Source of the DNA: an uncultured Alistipes sp.
GTDB lineage: Bacteria; Bacteroidota; Bacteroidia; Bacteroidales; Rikenellaceae
Direction of reading: 5' to 3'
DNA: 64,000 nt
NCBI GenBank assembly: GCA_937911745.1
Contig: CALDPX010000007.1
Span: 3,298-67,297 of the forward strand
Every line of letters starts with the position of its first letter. Within the stretch, counting starts at the first letter, position 1. Position numbers and translations under genes: made by a program. The notes beneath the pieces were generated by a model. It made no database searches. It was not told where the DNA came from and was given only the letters and a program-made list of their open reading frames with translations. Positions 15,315-24,473 of the stretch are shown here, one piece after another.

Positions 15315-15821
15315 ATGACTACGACCAAAAACATAACCCACTCGGCACTCTCCACCGAGCAACTAAGAGAACTCGCCGAGAAATACCCGTGGTGGGGAGC
15401 GGCGAAGGTCGCTCTGCTCAATAGGGGCGAGAAGATTGAGGGCAGTGTGCTCTACGCTATGCGCCTTAGGGAGCGTCAAGAGCCCATCCACACCCTGCTC
15501 AAAGAGGTCAGCGCAGAGGAGTTGCACCGCAGTCCTATGCTCGGCATAATAGACGATTTTCTCCGCGAGGGCGAACACCGTATCGTAATAGACGACAACA
15601 CAACGGATGCGCCCTTAGAGAGTGCAACCGAGGCGGATGAGGAGTTGGAAGAGGAGTTTGTGAGCGAGGAATTGGCAGAAATTTACGCAAAACAGCACCT
15701 TTTTGACCTCGCAATTGAGATATATCAAAAATTAAGTTTGCAAAACTCACAAAAAAGTATTTATTTTGCCGAGATTATTGACCGACTCAAACAAGAGCGT
15801 TCGGAACAGGACAAAAAATAA
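15315..15821 (+). CDS. conserved protein with TPR-like C-terminus, function unknown
   Basis: 168 residues, soluble and acidic. The N-terminal helical part (TEQLRELAEKYPWWGAAKVALLN) resembles the short protein normally found between lptE and secG in Bacteroidales. The last ~45 residues (ELAEIYAKQHLFDLAIEIYQKLSLQNSQKSIYFAEIIDRLKQ) look like one tetratricopeptide-type helix pair. No signal peptide or catalytic motif. Position suggests an envelope-biogenesis role (inference). Confidence 0.8.
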   Translation: MTTTKNITHSALSTEQLRELAEKYPWWGAAKVALLNRGEKIEGSVLYAMRLRERQEPIHTLLKEVSAEELHRSPMLGIIDDFLREGEHRIVIDDNTTDAPLESATEADEELEEEFVSEELAEIYAKQHLFDLAIEIYQKLSLQNSQKSIYFAEIIDRLKQERSEQDKK

Positions 15822-15841
15822 TTAAAAAAACACATAACACA

Positions 15842-16180
15842 ATGTACACATTTCTTGTAATTTTGATTCTTATTGCCAGCATCCTGCTCGTATTGGCAGT
15901 GTTGGCACAGAGCCCCAAAAGTGGTATGGCTGCAAACTTCGGCGCATCGAACCAGGTTATGGGCGTTCGTCAGACTGCTAACTTCCTCGAAAAAGCAACT
16001 TGGTACCTCGCTATTGGTATCGTTGTATTGAGCCTGCTTTCGACTGTTGCTATGTCTTCCTATAAGAAGACCAATGCTCCCGCAAGCGACTCCATCATTG
16101 AGCAACTCATGACAGAGGAGGAGGCTCCCGTTATGCCCAACCAAGTGGAGGCTCCCGCCGCAGAGGAGGTGGCTGAGTAG
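15842..16180 (+). CDS. secG: preprotein translocase subunit SecG
   Basis: A 112-residue protein with two transmembrane helices (MYTFLVILILIASILLVLAVLAQ and WYLAIGIVVLSLLSTVAM) flanking the SecG loop (SPKSGMAANFGASNQVMGVRQTANFLEKAT). The C-terminus is acidic and Pro/Ala-rich. Part of the SecYEG channel. Last gene of the activator-lptE cluster, followed by a strong terminator. Confidence 0.94.
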   Translation: MYTFLVILILIASILLVLAVLAQSPKSGMAANFGASNQVMGVRQTANFLEKATWYLAIGIVVLSLLSTVAMSSYKKTNAPASDSIIEQLMTEEEAPVMPNQVEAPAAEEVAE

Positions 16181-16202
16181 TATTTCTACAAAACAATAGT
16201 TC

Positions 16203-16253
16203 AACAAAAAACCAACAAACAACACGTTACGTTTGTTGGTTTTTTGTTTTTTT
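16203..16253 (+). terminator. terminator after secG
   Basis: Perfect 18-bp stem (16203-16220 with 16231-16248) around a 10-base loop, followed by TTTTT. Confidence 0.9.
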
Positions 16254-16274
16254 AATTCGAAACGCCTAACTTTG
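16241..16274 (+). promoter_or_regulatory. promoter of the Sel1-repeat gene
   Basis: TTTTTG 16241-16246 and TAACTTTG 16267-16274, 20 bases apart. The -33 box lies inside the secG terminator's 3' arm, so the two signals are fused. Confidence 0.7.
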
Positions 16275-16310
16275 TAGACAGAAGAACAATATCTAACACT
16301 AAGAATCAAT

Positions 16311-18440
16311 ATGAAACGACTACTACTCCTTTGGGCTCTGCTTCTTTCTCTTTGTGTCGGCAGTGCCATGGCACAAAATATTAATCTGCGCAACCTCACA
16401 CAAAAGCAAATTGATAATATCTACAATAACGCTGTTAACGGAATAATTGAGGCTCAGTTTACGTTAGGTGAAATGTATGACTACGGTTGGAGTATTGCCG
16501 TAAACAAGCAACAGGCGGTCTATTGGTATCGCAAAGCCGCAGAGCAGGGATTGGCTGATGCGCAATGCAACTTAGGCAATTCATATTATAATGGTGAAGG
16601 TGTCAACCAAGACTACTCCACTGCCGCCTATTGGTATCGCAAAGCCGCAGAGCAGGGATTGGATATTGCGCAATTCAACTTAGGCAATTCATATTATAAT
16701 GGTAAAGGAGTCAGCCAAGACTACTCCACTGCCGCCTATTGGTATCGTAAAGCCGCAGAGCAGGGATTGGCTGATGCGCAATTCAACTTAGGCAATTTAT
16801 ATGATAATGGTGAAGGAGTCAGCCAAGACTACTCTACTGCCGCCTATTGGTATCGCAAAGCCGCAGAGCAGGGATTGGCTGTTGCGCAATTCAACTTAGG
16901 CAATTTATATTATGATGGTAAAGGTGTCGACCAAGACTACTCCACTGCCATTAAGTGGTACACCACAGCAGCCAATAATAATGACTCTGACGCAATGCTA
17001 AAATTAGGCGATGAATACTTCAAAGGTAAACATGTAGCACAAGATTACTCTCTGGCAAAACAATGGTATATCAAATACATCAATTGTGAGAACAACCCAC
17101 TGCCATCCACAAAGAAGAAATTAGGCGATATTTGCTATGATGAAGCGAACTATTCCGAGGCTCTGAAATGCTATTTACAATACGACTCAGATATCGACGG
17201 AATATACCATTCATATATCCTTAATCGAATTGCAGACTGCTATTTCGAAGGTAAGGGAGTCAAGCAAGACTACGAACTTGCCGAGAAGTGGTACAAAAAG
17301 ACTATGGATGCAGTTTTCGATGATATAGACGATGTGTTGTATATGTTCTATTATGACGACTACACATACGAAGACATCATGGCAGAGGCTCAAAAAGACG
17401 AGGAGTACATCCACGCCGACACCAGAGCCAAAGAGGCAAAGCGTTTAATGGAAGAGCAGAAGATTGCCGCACAAGTCAAGGCTGAGGCAGAGGCAAAAGC
17501 ACGAGCAGAGGCAGAGGCAAGGGCGCGAGCGGCTGCCGAGGCTGAGGCACGCGACAGAGCAAGGCATCCGTTACGCTACCTAATTAAGGACAACAAAGAT
17601 GTGTGGGAAGATTATGCCGAAGACATCTCCTATTGGCTCTTCGACGACATTCACGGATTCGAAAATCACATCTTTGCCGAGGCGATAGTAGGCTATGCTA
17701 CCTCCGACAATTGGGATGCCACATTTGGCACCAATTTGGGTTTATTCTACAACAACCGCGGCAGACTCGGCATCCACGGTTCTCTGAGTATGATGGGCGG
17801 AGATGATAGTTGGGGTTTCCGAGTTGGTCCACTATTGCGTCTGGGCGATTCATGGAGCGATATCGAGTGGCACCTCTACGGCGGCATCGGTCCTCATTGG
17901 GATACCAAAGATATGAAATACGATGGAGGATTGGTAACAACCTGTTACCTCAGTGGTGATGTGGGCATAAGGCTCAACCTACACGAAATATCGGAGGATA
18001 GCATCTTATCCTACTCCTCACTCTCACTCGGATGTCAGTTTATGATGGGAGAGATTGTCCCGACACTTGGTCTGTCGCTTTGGCCTGTTGCGCTTTTCTC
18101 TATGGATGCCGACAACACCACAGTCTTCACTGTTGACGCCATGGTTGCACTTGGCGATGGTTTCTTGATGGGTGCCTCAGCATCGTGGACACCTTCGGCA
18201 CTTGGTTGGTATGCTACTCTTCTTGCCCCCATTGATGCGTATGGTATGACACTCACCACAGGTCCCGTATTCAGTATGTTCGATGGAGAGCTGCAATTCT
18301 ATGGAGGCATGGGTTTGGTCGATGACGACTTCGGTTTAGACTTCGGTATGCGTATTGTGTCGGACTACTCATACAGCATTGGTTTCCAGTCCAACTGGGA
18401 CTGCGCATTCCTAACCCTCGGCTACGGATTTGAATTTTAG
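16311..18440 (+). CDS. secreted Sel1-repeat protein with C-terminal barrel-like domain
   Basis: A 709-residue protein with signal peptide MKRLLLLWALLLSLCVGSAMA-Q. Residues ~35-255 contain Sel1-type TPR repeats with consensus YWYRKAAEQGLADAQFNLGNLYYNGKGV. Four units are almost identical in DNA. Further divergent repeats reach ~residue 330. Residues ~380-425 form an Ala/Glu/Arg-rich coiled coil (KAEAEAKARAEAEARARAAAEAEA). Residues ~450-709 alternate aromatic, Gly and polar residues and end in Phe (LTLGYGFEF), typical of an outer-membrane beta-barrel. The likely arrangement is a periplasmic scaffold tied to the outer membrane (inference). Confidence 0.88.
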   Translation: MKRLLLLWALLLSLCVGSAMAQNINLRNLTQKQIDNIYNNAVNGIIEAQFTLGEMYDYGWSIAVNKQQAVYWYRKAAEQGLADAQCNLGNSYYNGEGVNQDYSTAAYWYRKAAEQGLDIAQFNLGNSYYNGKGVSQDYSTAAYWYRKAAEQGLADAQFNLGNLYDNGEGVSQDYSTAAYWYRKAAEQGLAVAQFNLGNLYYDGKGVDQDYSTAIKWYTTAANNNDSDAMLKLGDEYFKGKHVAQDYSLAKQWYIKYINCENNPLPSTKKKLGDICYDEANYSEALKCYLQYDSDIDGIYHSYILNRIADCYFEGKGVKQDYELAEKWYKKTMDAVFDDIDDVLYMFYYDDYTYEDIMAEAQKDEEYIHADTRAKEAKRLMEEQKIAAQVKAEAEAKARAEAEARARAAAEAEARDRARHPLRYLIKDNKDVWEDYAEDISYWLFDDIHGFENHIFAEAIVGYATSDNWDATFGTNLGLFYNNRGRLGIHGSLSMMGGDDSWGFRVGPLLRLGDSWSDIEWHLYGGIGPHWDTKDMKYDGGLVTTCYLSGDVGIRLNLHEISEDSILSYSSLSLGCQFMMGEIVPTLGLSLWPVALFSMDADNTTVFTVDAMVALGDGFLMGASASWTPSALGWYATLLAPIDAYGMTLTTGPVFSMFDGELQFYGGMGLVDDDFGLDFGMRIVSDYSYSIGFQSNWDCAFLTLGYGFEF
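16521..16952 (+). repeat. 108-base tandem repeats inside the Sel1 gene
   Basis: Units start at 16521, 16629, 16737 and 16845 (TATTGGTATCGYAAAGCCGC), each 108 bases long, equal to 36 codons, with only a few differences. This indicates recent expansion by unequal recombination or slippage. Confidence 0.92.
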
Positions 18441-18464
18441 GGTATCTGCACAACAAAAAAGAAA

Positions 18465-18500
18465 GAAAGCGTGAGTTTCAACCTCGAAACTCACGCTTTC
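18465..18500. terminator. bidirectional terminator between convergent genes
   Basis: Perfect 15-bp stem GAAAGCGTGAGTTTC (18465-18479) with 18486-18500. On the minus strand it is followed by TTTCTTTTTTG. The TAG of the PAP2-like gene starts at its right edge. Confidence 0.85.
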
Positions 18501-19132
18501 TATATCACCACCAACATCACTGCCCCAAGCACAAAGCCGAGCAATAAGCCCCACACCACTCTACCAAGCGAGTAGCCATGAAGGTAGATGCGAGAGGTAG
18601 CAAGCAATCCCGCCGCTATCACACCCACGATAAAAGGTATAAGAAGAGTTGTGTTACCCACCATAAGCAACGCCCACATCATACCGAGCAATGCACCCAT
18701 CGCGGTTGTGTGGTAACTGAGTGGATAGAAGAGTTCGAAAACAAGTAGTAGCACCACCACGCTCGTTGCTGTATAGAGCATCTTGCGGACAAGGTAGAGC
18801 ACTACGACATTGTCAAATACCCAACCACAGCAGGTGTAGCATACAACCAACGCCACCAACACCATAATGCGACCGTGACGCGCTGTTGCTTGTTCCCTTT
18901 TCGTGCCCCCAAACAACCTCATCAGCCACAGGAAAAGGCAAGGTATAAAAATAGTCATAAAAGCCACCGTACCAACAACATACCATCTTATTGACGAAGG
19001 GTATGTAAGTCTTCCGACAAACCCAAATACTGCCACAAACGACATCCACAGCACCATCGTCATCGGATGGAGCAGAAGCGATAGTGTTCGTGCCAAAAAT
19101 GTGGGTGTGCTATGATTTGTTGCTAAGGGCAT
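18500..19132 (-). CDS. PAP2-like integral membrane protein, probably inactive
   Basis: A 210-residue protein with six hydrophobic helices. Helices around SYHTTAMGALLGMMWALL and SRIYLHGYSLGRVVWGLLLGF align with the two histidine-containing PAP2 phosphatase motifs (SGH and SRxxxxxHxxxD). The His of the first motif follows Tyr rather than Gly, and the final Asp is Arg here. The first KxxxxxxRP motif is reduced to KREQATARHGR. It matches Bacteroidota proteins annotated as PAP2-family without conserved active sites. Located 19 bases downstream of rpoN on the same strand. Confidence 0.7.
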   Translation of the reverse strand: MPLATNHSTPTFLARTLSLLLHPMTMVLWMSFVAVFGFVGRLTYPSSIRWYVVGTVAFMTIFIPCLFLWLMRLFGGTKREQATARHGRIMVLVALVVCYTCCGWVFDNVVVLYLVRKMLYTATSVVVLLLVFELFYPLSYHTTAMGALLGMMWALLMVGNTTLLIPFIVGVIAAGLLATSRIYLHGYSLGRVVWGLLLGFVLGAVMLVVI

Positions 19133-19151
19133 CGCGGTCTATGGCGTTATC

Positions 19152-20576
19152 TTAAATTTGTCGACGCAATCGTGCAACCGGAATGCGTAGCATCTCGCGA
19201 TACTTCGCCACCGTACGACGGGCAATATGATAGCCCCGCTCGTTGAGTATATTCATAAGAGCCTCATCGGTCAGAGGTTGTCTTTTATCCTCTTCTGCTA
19301 TACAGTCCGAGAGAATTTGCTTTATCTCGTGCGACGACACCTCCTCGCCACTATCGGTTTGCATAGCCTCCGAGAAGAGACTTTTCAGAGGAATGATACC
19401 AAAGTGAGTCTGCACATACTTGCTGTTCACAACCCTCGAAATAGTGGACACATCCAATCCCGTACGCTCGGCAATATCCCTAAGAATCATAGGTTTGAGC
19501 CTCTTAGGGTCGCCATCCACAAAATACTCCCTTTGGTAGTTGAAAATCTCGGTCATAGTACCCAAGAGGGTATCGTGACGCTGCTTTATGGCTGAGATAA
19601 ACCACTTTGCGGAGTCTATCTTGCTCTTTACGAACAGCACCGCCTCTTTGTCCTGTTCGGCAGTGGTGCCACCCGCCATAGAGTTACGCAACATCTCCAT
19701 ATAGCGGCGATTGACCTTCAAGTCGGGCACATTGTAGGAGTTGAGCCTCAGGTCGAACTCGCCCTCTTGATAGTCGAGAATAAAGTCGGGCACAACATAG
19801 GGTGCTGCATCGTCTGAGCCCTCACCATAGAGATTACCTGGTTTGGGCGAGAGGTGTCGTATCTCCTCAATAGCCTCTGCAAACTCCTCGCGCCCGACTC
19901 CCAAGCGGGAGAGCAAGCGGTCATAGTGTTTCTTTGCGAAGTCGTCAAAATAGTCAGTCAGGATGCGCTTTGCCAACCGTTGCGCCTCGCCAAGCGGCTC
20001 CATAGAGCGCAGTTGCAACAACAGACACTCCTGCAAATTCCTCGCACCCACACCCGAAGGCTCCAACTCTTGCACAACCCTCAACACACGCTCCAACTCC
20101 TCGGGCGAGAGGTCGAGACCTATACTGAAAGCAATATCATCCGACACCGACACAAGGTCGCGGCGCAGATACCCATCATCATCAAGACTGCCAATAAGGT
20201 ATTTGGCGATAGCCTTGTCGCTCACCGAGAGGTCCTTGTAGCCCAACTGCTCCTCCAAGAACTCCTGTAACGACCTGCCGCCCGAGATGTAGACCGTAGG
20301 TTGGCGGTCATCTTTGGAGTAGTTGTTGGTGCGCATCTTGTAGGCTGGCGTGTCGTCCTCTCGCAGATACTCCTCAACGGAGATCTCCTTGCGCTGCTCG
20401 TCGCCATCGCTCTCCTCCCTCACACTCTCCTCCAACACGGGATTCTCCTCAATCTCCTGCTTGATGCGCTGTTCGAGCAACACGCTTGGGAGTTCGAGGA
20501 GTTTAATCATTTGGATTTGCTGGGGCGAGAGTTTCTGGCTCAGACCCAATACCTGTTTTTGACTAAATGAACTCAT
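19152..20576 (-). CDS. rpoN: RNA polymerase sigma-54 factor
   Basis: A 474-residue sigma factor for -24/-12 promoters. Region I is Gln/Leu-rich (QKQVLGLSQKLSPQQIQMIKLLELP), followed by an acidic region II. The core-binding and helix-turn-helix parts of region III come next. The C-terminal RpoN box is ARRTVAKYREML. Length is normal. The AAA+ activator at 13589 is a candidate partner. No sigma-54 promoter was found that I would defend. Confidence 0.97.
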   Translation of the reverse strand: MSSFSQKQVLGLSQKLSPQQIQMIKLLELPSVLLEQRIKQEIEENPVLEESVREESDGDEQRKEISVEEYLREDDTPAYKMRTNNYSKDDRQPTVYISGGRSLQEFLEEQLGYKDLSVSDKAIAKYLIGSLDDDGYLRRDLVSVSDDIAFSIGLDLSPEELERVLRVVQELEPSGVGARNLQECLLLQLRSMEPLGEAQRLAKRILTDYFDDFAKKHYDRLLSRLGVGREEFAEAIEEIRHLSPKPGNLYGEGSDDAAPYVVPDFILDYQEGEFDLRLNSYNVPDLKVNRRYMEMLRNSMAGGTTAEQDKEAVLFVKSKIDSAKWFISAIKQRHDTLLGTMTEIFNYQREYFVDGDPKRLKPMILRDIAERTGLDVSTISRVVNSKYVQTHFGIIPLKSLFSEAMQTDSGEEVSSHEIKQILSDCIAEEDKRQPLTDEALMNILNERGYHIARRTVAKYREMLRIPVARLRRQI

Positions 20577-20667
20577 AACTTATTCTATAACTTTAACGTG
20601 AAAAAAAGACCACTTTATTGTGTGCGGTGGTCTCTTCATTCATTAAAGTTTTGGGCTGACGTTTGTT

Positions 20668-20728
20668 TAACGTCTAACGTCTAACGTCAATAGTCCTAAG
20701 GCTTATAAGGCTTATAGGAGTTTAAGGG
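20668..20728 (-). repeat. GACGTTA dispersed repeat, copy 3 (inverted)
   Basis: AACGTCTAACGTCTAACGTC, then AATAGTCCTAAGGCTTATAAG and GAGTTTAAGGGC. Near-complete reverse complement of 10927-10989. Confidence 0.9.
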
Positions 20729-20830
20729 CTATAATGCCCTCTCAATTCTGCGACTGCATATCGTGCCCACTCATATTAGTGCATATTGCAGATGGAGTCA
20801 AAGGCTTGCTTTTGATTTCGCTCCGCAACA
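20729..20830. other. spacer with short internal duplications
   Basis: No gene. TGCATATCGTGCC occurs at about 20755 and again near 20931, and TTAGTGCAT at about 20777 and 20887. The region 20729-21056 appears to be a composite of duplicated pieces. Confidence 0.5.
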
Positions 20831-20882
20831 CAATGAATGCTATATCGTGGAGGGATTTTTGTGCCAACCGAGCGAGCAAGTC
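20831..20882 (+). repeat. 52-base direct repeat with truncated TTTGTGCC element (copy D)
   Basis: Identical over 52 bases to 20949-21000. It carries only the left half of the structured element (from GATTTTTGTGCCAACC at 20854) and then breaks off, so it cannot form the hairpin. Confidence 0.92.
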
Positions 20883-20948
20883 TTATTAGTGCATCTCGCA
20901 GAGCGAGTTACCTAATTCCCCCTGCGAGTGCATATCGTGCCGCAGATG

Positions 20949-21056
20949 CAATGAATGCTATATCGTGGAGGGATTTTTGTGCCAACCGAGCGAGCAAGTC
21001 CGCAGTTTACAGGACGTAAATGAGGAACTTGCGATGCGATGGTTGGTGCAAAAATC
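20949..21056 (+). repeat. structured TTTGTGCC element, copy C (most complete), with 52-base direct repeat
   Basis: GATTTTTGTGCCAACC (20972-20987) pairs over 16 positions, including two G-U wobbles, with GGTTGGTGCAAAAATC (21041-21056). GCAAGT 20994-20999 pairs with ACTTGC 21027-21032. Conserved CCGCAG/TGAGGA follow, then inner TTTAC/GTAAA around AGGAC. It ends 18 bases from the asnS stop codon. Confidence 0.9.
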
Positions 21057-21074
21057 ACCCACGAGATACATTCA

Positions 21075-22457
21075 TTAATACTCGGCGTTTTTGGGAGTAC
21101 GGGGGAATGGAATCACATCGCGAATGTTTGCCATACCCGTCACAAACAACAATAGACGCTCGAAGCCAAGACCGAAGCCACTGTGAGGTGCCGAACCCCA
21201 ACGGCGGGTGTCGAGATACCACCACAGCGTCTCCTTACTCATACCGCGCTCCTCAATGATGGCGTTGAGTTTGCCGTAGTCTGCCTCGCGCTCGCTACCA
21301 CCGATAATCTCGCCAATCTTGGGGAAGAGTACGTCCATTGCGCGAACAGTCTTACCGTCCTCGTTCTGTTTCATATAGAACGACTTAATCTCCTTGGGAT
21401 AGTTGATGAGGATGACGGGTTTCTTGAAGTACTCCTCAACAAGGTAACGCTCGTGCTCGCTCTGCAAGTCGCAACCCCAAGTGCAGGGGAACTCGAACTT
21501 CTTGCCGCTCTCCGAGAGGATGCGGATACCCTCGGTGTAGTCGAGTCTTACAAAGTCGCAAGCCACAACACCACGGAGTCGCTCGATGAGCTCTTTGTCG
21601 AACATATTGTTGAGGAACGTAAGGTCGTCCATACAGTTGTCCAAAGCGTACTGCACACAGTATTTGATAAACTCCTCGGCCAATACCATATTGTCCTCCA
21701 AGTCGTAGAACGCCATCTCGGGCTCAATCATCCAAAACTCTGCCAAGTGGCGGGGAGTGTTGGAGTTTTCGGCACGGAAGGTGGGACCAAAGGTATAGAT
21801 TTGACCGAGCGAGAGAGCACCAAGTTCGCCCTCCAATTGTCCCGAAACGGTCAACGAGGTCTGACGTGCGAAGAAGTCCTGCGAGTAGTCTACCTTACCA
21901 TCCTCGCCTTTGGGAACATTGTTGAGGTCGAAAGTGGTAACGTTGAACATTGCACCTGCGCCCTCACAATCCGAAGCGGTAATGAGAGGAGTATGCCAAT
22001 AGTAAAAGCCCTTGTCATTGAAGAACTTGTGGATGGCATAAGCCATAGCGTGGCGGATGCGGAATACGGCGCCAAAAGTATTGGTGCGGGGACGAAGATA
22101 GGCAATATCGCGAAGGAACTCCATCGAGTGTCCTTTCTTCTGCAAAGGATACTCACCGTCTGCCTTACCATAAATTTCTATCTCTTTTGCCTGCACCTCT
22201 ACGGGCTGACCGGAGCCCACCGACTCCACAAGTGCGCCCTTAACACAAAGACAAGCACCCGTAGTAACCTCCTTCAAGAGTGCCTCATCGGCAGTTGCCA
22301 TATCGACAACAATCTGAATATTGTTGATGGTCGAGCCATCATTCAGAGCAATGAAAGCCACATTTTTGTTTCCGCGCTTGGTACGCACCCAACCCTTCAC
22401 AACAACCTCCTGTCCCTCTGGTTTGGAACGGAGCAAATCAACGATTCGTACTGTCAT
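21075..22457 (-). CDS. asnS: asparaginyl-tRNA synthetase
   Basis: A 460-residue class IIb synthetase charging tRNA-Asn. The N-terminal OB-fold anticodon domain comes first ([25 protein letters not shown]). The catalytic core includes [15 protein letters not shown] (motif 1), [21 protein letters not shown] (motif 2) and [29 protein letters not shown] (motif 3). The Asn-type ending and [10 protein letters not shown] distinguish it from AspS. Normal length. Confidence 0.97.
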   Translation of the reverse strand: MTVRIVDLLRSKPEGQEVVVKGWVRTKRGNKNVAFIALNDGSTINNIQIVVDMATADEALLKEVTTGACLCVKGALVESVGSGQPVEVQAKEIEIYGKADGEYPLQKKGHSMEFLRDIAYLRPRTNTFGAVFRIRHAMAYAIHKFFNDKGFYYWHTPLITASDCEGAGAMFNVTTFDLNNVPKGEDGKVDYSQDFFARQTSLTVSGQLEGELGALSLGQIYTFGPTFRAENSNTPRHLAEFWMIEPEMAFYDLEDNMVLAEEFIKYCVQYALDNCMDDLTFLNNMFDKELIERLRGVVACDFVRLDYTEGIRILSESGKKFEFPCTWGCDLQSEHERYLVEEYFKKPVILINYPKEIKSFYMKQNEDGKTVRAMDVLFPKIGEIIGGSEREADYGKLNAIIEERGMSKETLWWYLDTRRWGSAPHSGFGLGFERLLLFVTGMANIRDVIPFPRTPKNAEY

Positions 22458-22546
22458 AATTTCTATTTTGTTATTTGAACTCTTTTCTACCTAATAATGC
22501 ATTACATTTGACGTACGACAACTCTACGCCAACATAATTGCGGTCA

Positions 22547-22554
22547 CAAATGTA
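22547..22554 (-). promoter_or_regulatory. -7 element for asnS
   Basis: TACATTTG on the minus strand, ~90 bases before the asnS start. A TTG at 22580-22578 lies 23 bases upstream, slightly long. Confidence 0.5.
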
Positions 22555-22628
22555 CACATTCTTTTCCAAAAAAGAATCAAAAAAGCGCATAATTACCTCC
22601 ATAAAGCAGATTTTAGATAAAAAAACGC

Positions 22629-22636
22629 TATATTTG
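22629..22636 (+). promoter_or_regulatory. -7 element for the DUF4954 gene
   Basis: TATATTTG, 27 bases before the start codon at 22664. The -33 region is A/G-rich without TTG. Confidence 0.55.
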
Positions 22637-22663
22637 TAGGTTGATAATTATTTCCCAACGAAA

Positions 22664-24433
22664 ATGATAGAGTTAAACTCCACAAAATATCGCGCACTTC
22701 TCCCCGAAGAGGTGGCAACATTAACCTCCAATGGATGCGATGCAGACGATTGGTCGAGAGTGTTGGTGGTTACCGAAGGATTCTCTGCCGAGAACATCTG
22801 CCGTTGTCGTTTTAAGGGCGATATTCGAATCGGTGCCGATGTTACAATCAAGAATGTCACTTCGTTCATTGCCAACTACACCATTGGCAACAATGTCAAA
22901 ATTGTCAATGTCGGCATACTTGAAACCAAGGGCGTAACCTCCTTTGGCAATGGCTGCCAAGTGGCTGTCATCAACGAGAATGGTGGCAGGAGCATCAGCA
23001 TCTTCGACAACCTAACGGTGCAGGCAGCCTATATGTGTGCCCTCTATCGCCACCGACCTGAGGTGGTTGCAAGACTCAACTCCATGGCAGAAGAGTACGC
23101 CTCAACGGTCTCATCTGCAATGGGCACAATAGGCAACAATTCCAGAGTGTGTGATTGCAAGATAATTCGCAATGTGAGGATTGGCGACGCTGCCGAGATT
23201 GTCGGTGCATCCATACTTCAAAACGGCACAATTTTATCCAACCCCACATCGTCCACCGAGATTGGTGTGGATGTAAAGATGTATGACTTCATTGTGCAGG
23301 ATGGCTCTTCGATAGACAATGGTTCTCTTCTTCGCAGGTGCTTTGTTGGGCAGAGCGTGAAGATTGAAAACCTCACTGCCACAGACTCGGCATTTTTCGC
23401 AAATTCTCATTTGGAGAATTGTGAGGCGTGCAGCATATTTGCCGGACCATTTACGGTATCACATCACGCTTCTTCGCTCCTAATTGCAGGTATGTTTTCG
23501 TTCTTCAATGCTGGTAGTGGCACCAACCAATCCAATCACCTTTTCCGCACAGGTGCAGTACATCAGGGCATTCACCTGAGGGGTGTGAAGTTTGGCAGCA
23601 ATGCGTACACCATGCTTCCCTGCTGCAATGGTGCTTTTACGGTGGTTATAGGTCGTCACCGCAGCCACGCCGATACCGACACCTTCCCCTACTCCTATTT
23701 GGTGGAGAAGGAGGGTGCTTCGTACCTCATGCCTGCGCGCAACCTCACAAGTTATGGTACTGTGCGCGACTTGTCAAAGTGGGCACAGAGGGACAAGCGC
23801 AAAGGCTACAAACGCGATAATATCAATTTCGAAGAGTGCAACCCATACATTGCAGTGCGCTTCACAAAAGCGATAACAACACTCAAACAAATACTCGGCA
23901 CGGATGGTAGTGAAGGACCCGACACCATCAACTGGGGTAGGATGAAGATCTCACGCCGTGCGGCTTTCCAGGGCAAAAAACTCTATAAGGAGGCTCTATA
24001 CAAATACCTCTCGGAGATGCTGTCGAGCGGTAGCCATAGGGACGACATCTCGGGCAGAGGTCACTGGATTGACTGTGGAGGACAGTTTATGCCCCATAGC
24101 CAGATGGAGAACATTCTCGACAGGATCGAAGCAGGCGACATTAACACTCCCGAAGAGTTGAAGAGCTCATTCGACCACATAATGGATAACTACAACGACT
24201 TCGCCTACGATTGGGCTGTGGGAGCAGTAGAAGAGATGCTCGGTCGCGCTCCGAGCGAAGAGGATTTGCAGGAGGTCATCAGACGCGGCAGAGAGTATGC
24301 TACAAAAATCAAAAGTTCAACAGACAATGACCGCTACAAGGATTTCGACACGATTGCCCAAGTTGGCTACGGCATCGATTGCCTGAGCGAAGAGGAGCGT
24401 ATGGCAGATTTCCGCGCAGTAAGAGGAAACTGA
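22664..24433 (+). CDS. DUF4954 family protein (left-handed beta-helix-like)
   Basis: A 589-residue protein of the Bacteroidota DUF4954 family. The first two thirds show hexapeptide-like turns (CRFKGDIRIGADVTIKNVTSFIANYTIGNNVKIVNVGIL; SRVCDCKIIRNVRIGDAAEIVGASILQNGTIL; SIDNGSLLRRCFVGQSVKIENLTATDSAFFANSHLENCEA) that suggest a left-handed parallel beta-helix as in sugar-nucleotide acyltransferases. The C-terminal third is helical and charged. No signal peptide. Enzymatic activity is not established for the family; nucleotide-sugar binding is a guess. Confidence 0.85.
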   Translation: MIELNSTKYRALLPEEVATLTSNGCDADDWSRVLVVTEGFSAENICRCRFKGDIRIGADVTIKNVTSFIANYTIGNNVKIVNVGILETKGVTSFGNGCQVAVINENGGRSISIFDNLTVQAAYMCALYRHRPEVVARLNSMAEEYASTVSSAMGTIGNNSRVCDCKIIRNVRIGDAAEIVGASILQNGTILSNPTSSTEIGVDVKMYDFIVQDGSSIDNGSLLRRCFVGQSVKIENLTATDSAFFANSHLENCEACSIFAGPFTVSHHASSLLIAGMFSFFNAGSGTNQSNHLFRTGAVHQGIHLRGVKFGSNAYTMLPCCNGAFTVVIGRHRSHADTDTFPYSYLVEKEGASYLMPARNLTSYGTVRDLSKWAQRDKRKGYKRDNINFEECNPYIAVRFTKAITTLKQILGTDGSEGPDTINWGRMKISRRAAFQGKKLYKEALYKYLSEMLSSGSHRDDISGRGHWIDCGGQFMPHSQMENILDRIEAGDINTPEELKSSFDHIMDNYNDFAYDWAVGAVEEMLGRAPSEEDLQEVIRRGREYATKIKSSTDNDRYKDFDTIAQVGYGIDCLSEEERMADFRAVRGN

Positions 24434-24473
24434 GGAAATTCAAAATTCAAAATTCAAAATTGAGGGTAGAAAG

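Noticed and set aside
16521..16952. Regular repeats that might be taken for a CRISPR array
   Set aside because: The 108-base period is in frame, encodes Sel1 repeats and has no unique spacers. No CRISPR array is present in the window.
17757..17775. Sequence resembling a -24/-12 sigma-54 promoter
   Set aside because: TTGGCACCAATTTGG lacks the correct TTGC spacing and lies inside a coding region.
20994..21032. Kink-turn within the structured element
   Set aside because: The CCGCAG/TGAGGA internal loop has one possible G-A pair but not the tandem G-A/A-G arrangement required, and the 38548 copy changes these bases.
22458..22560. T-box or other riboswitch upstream of asnS
   Set aside because: No T-box core sequence or specifier hairpin. 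The leader is short and unstructured by eye.
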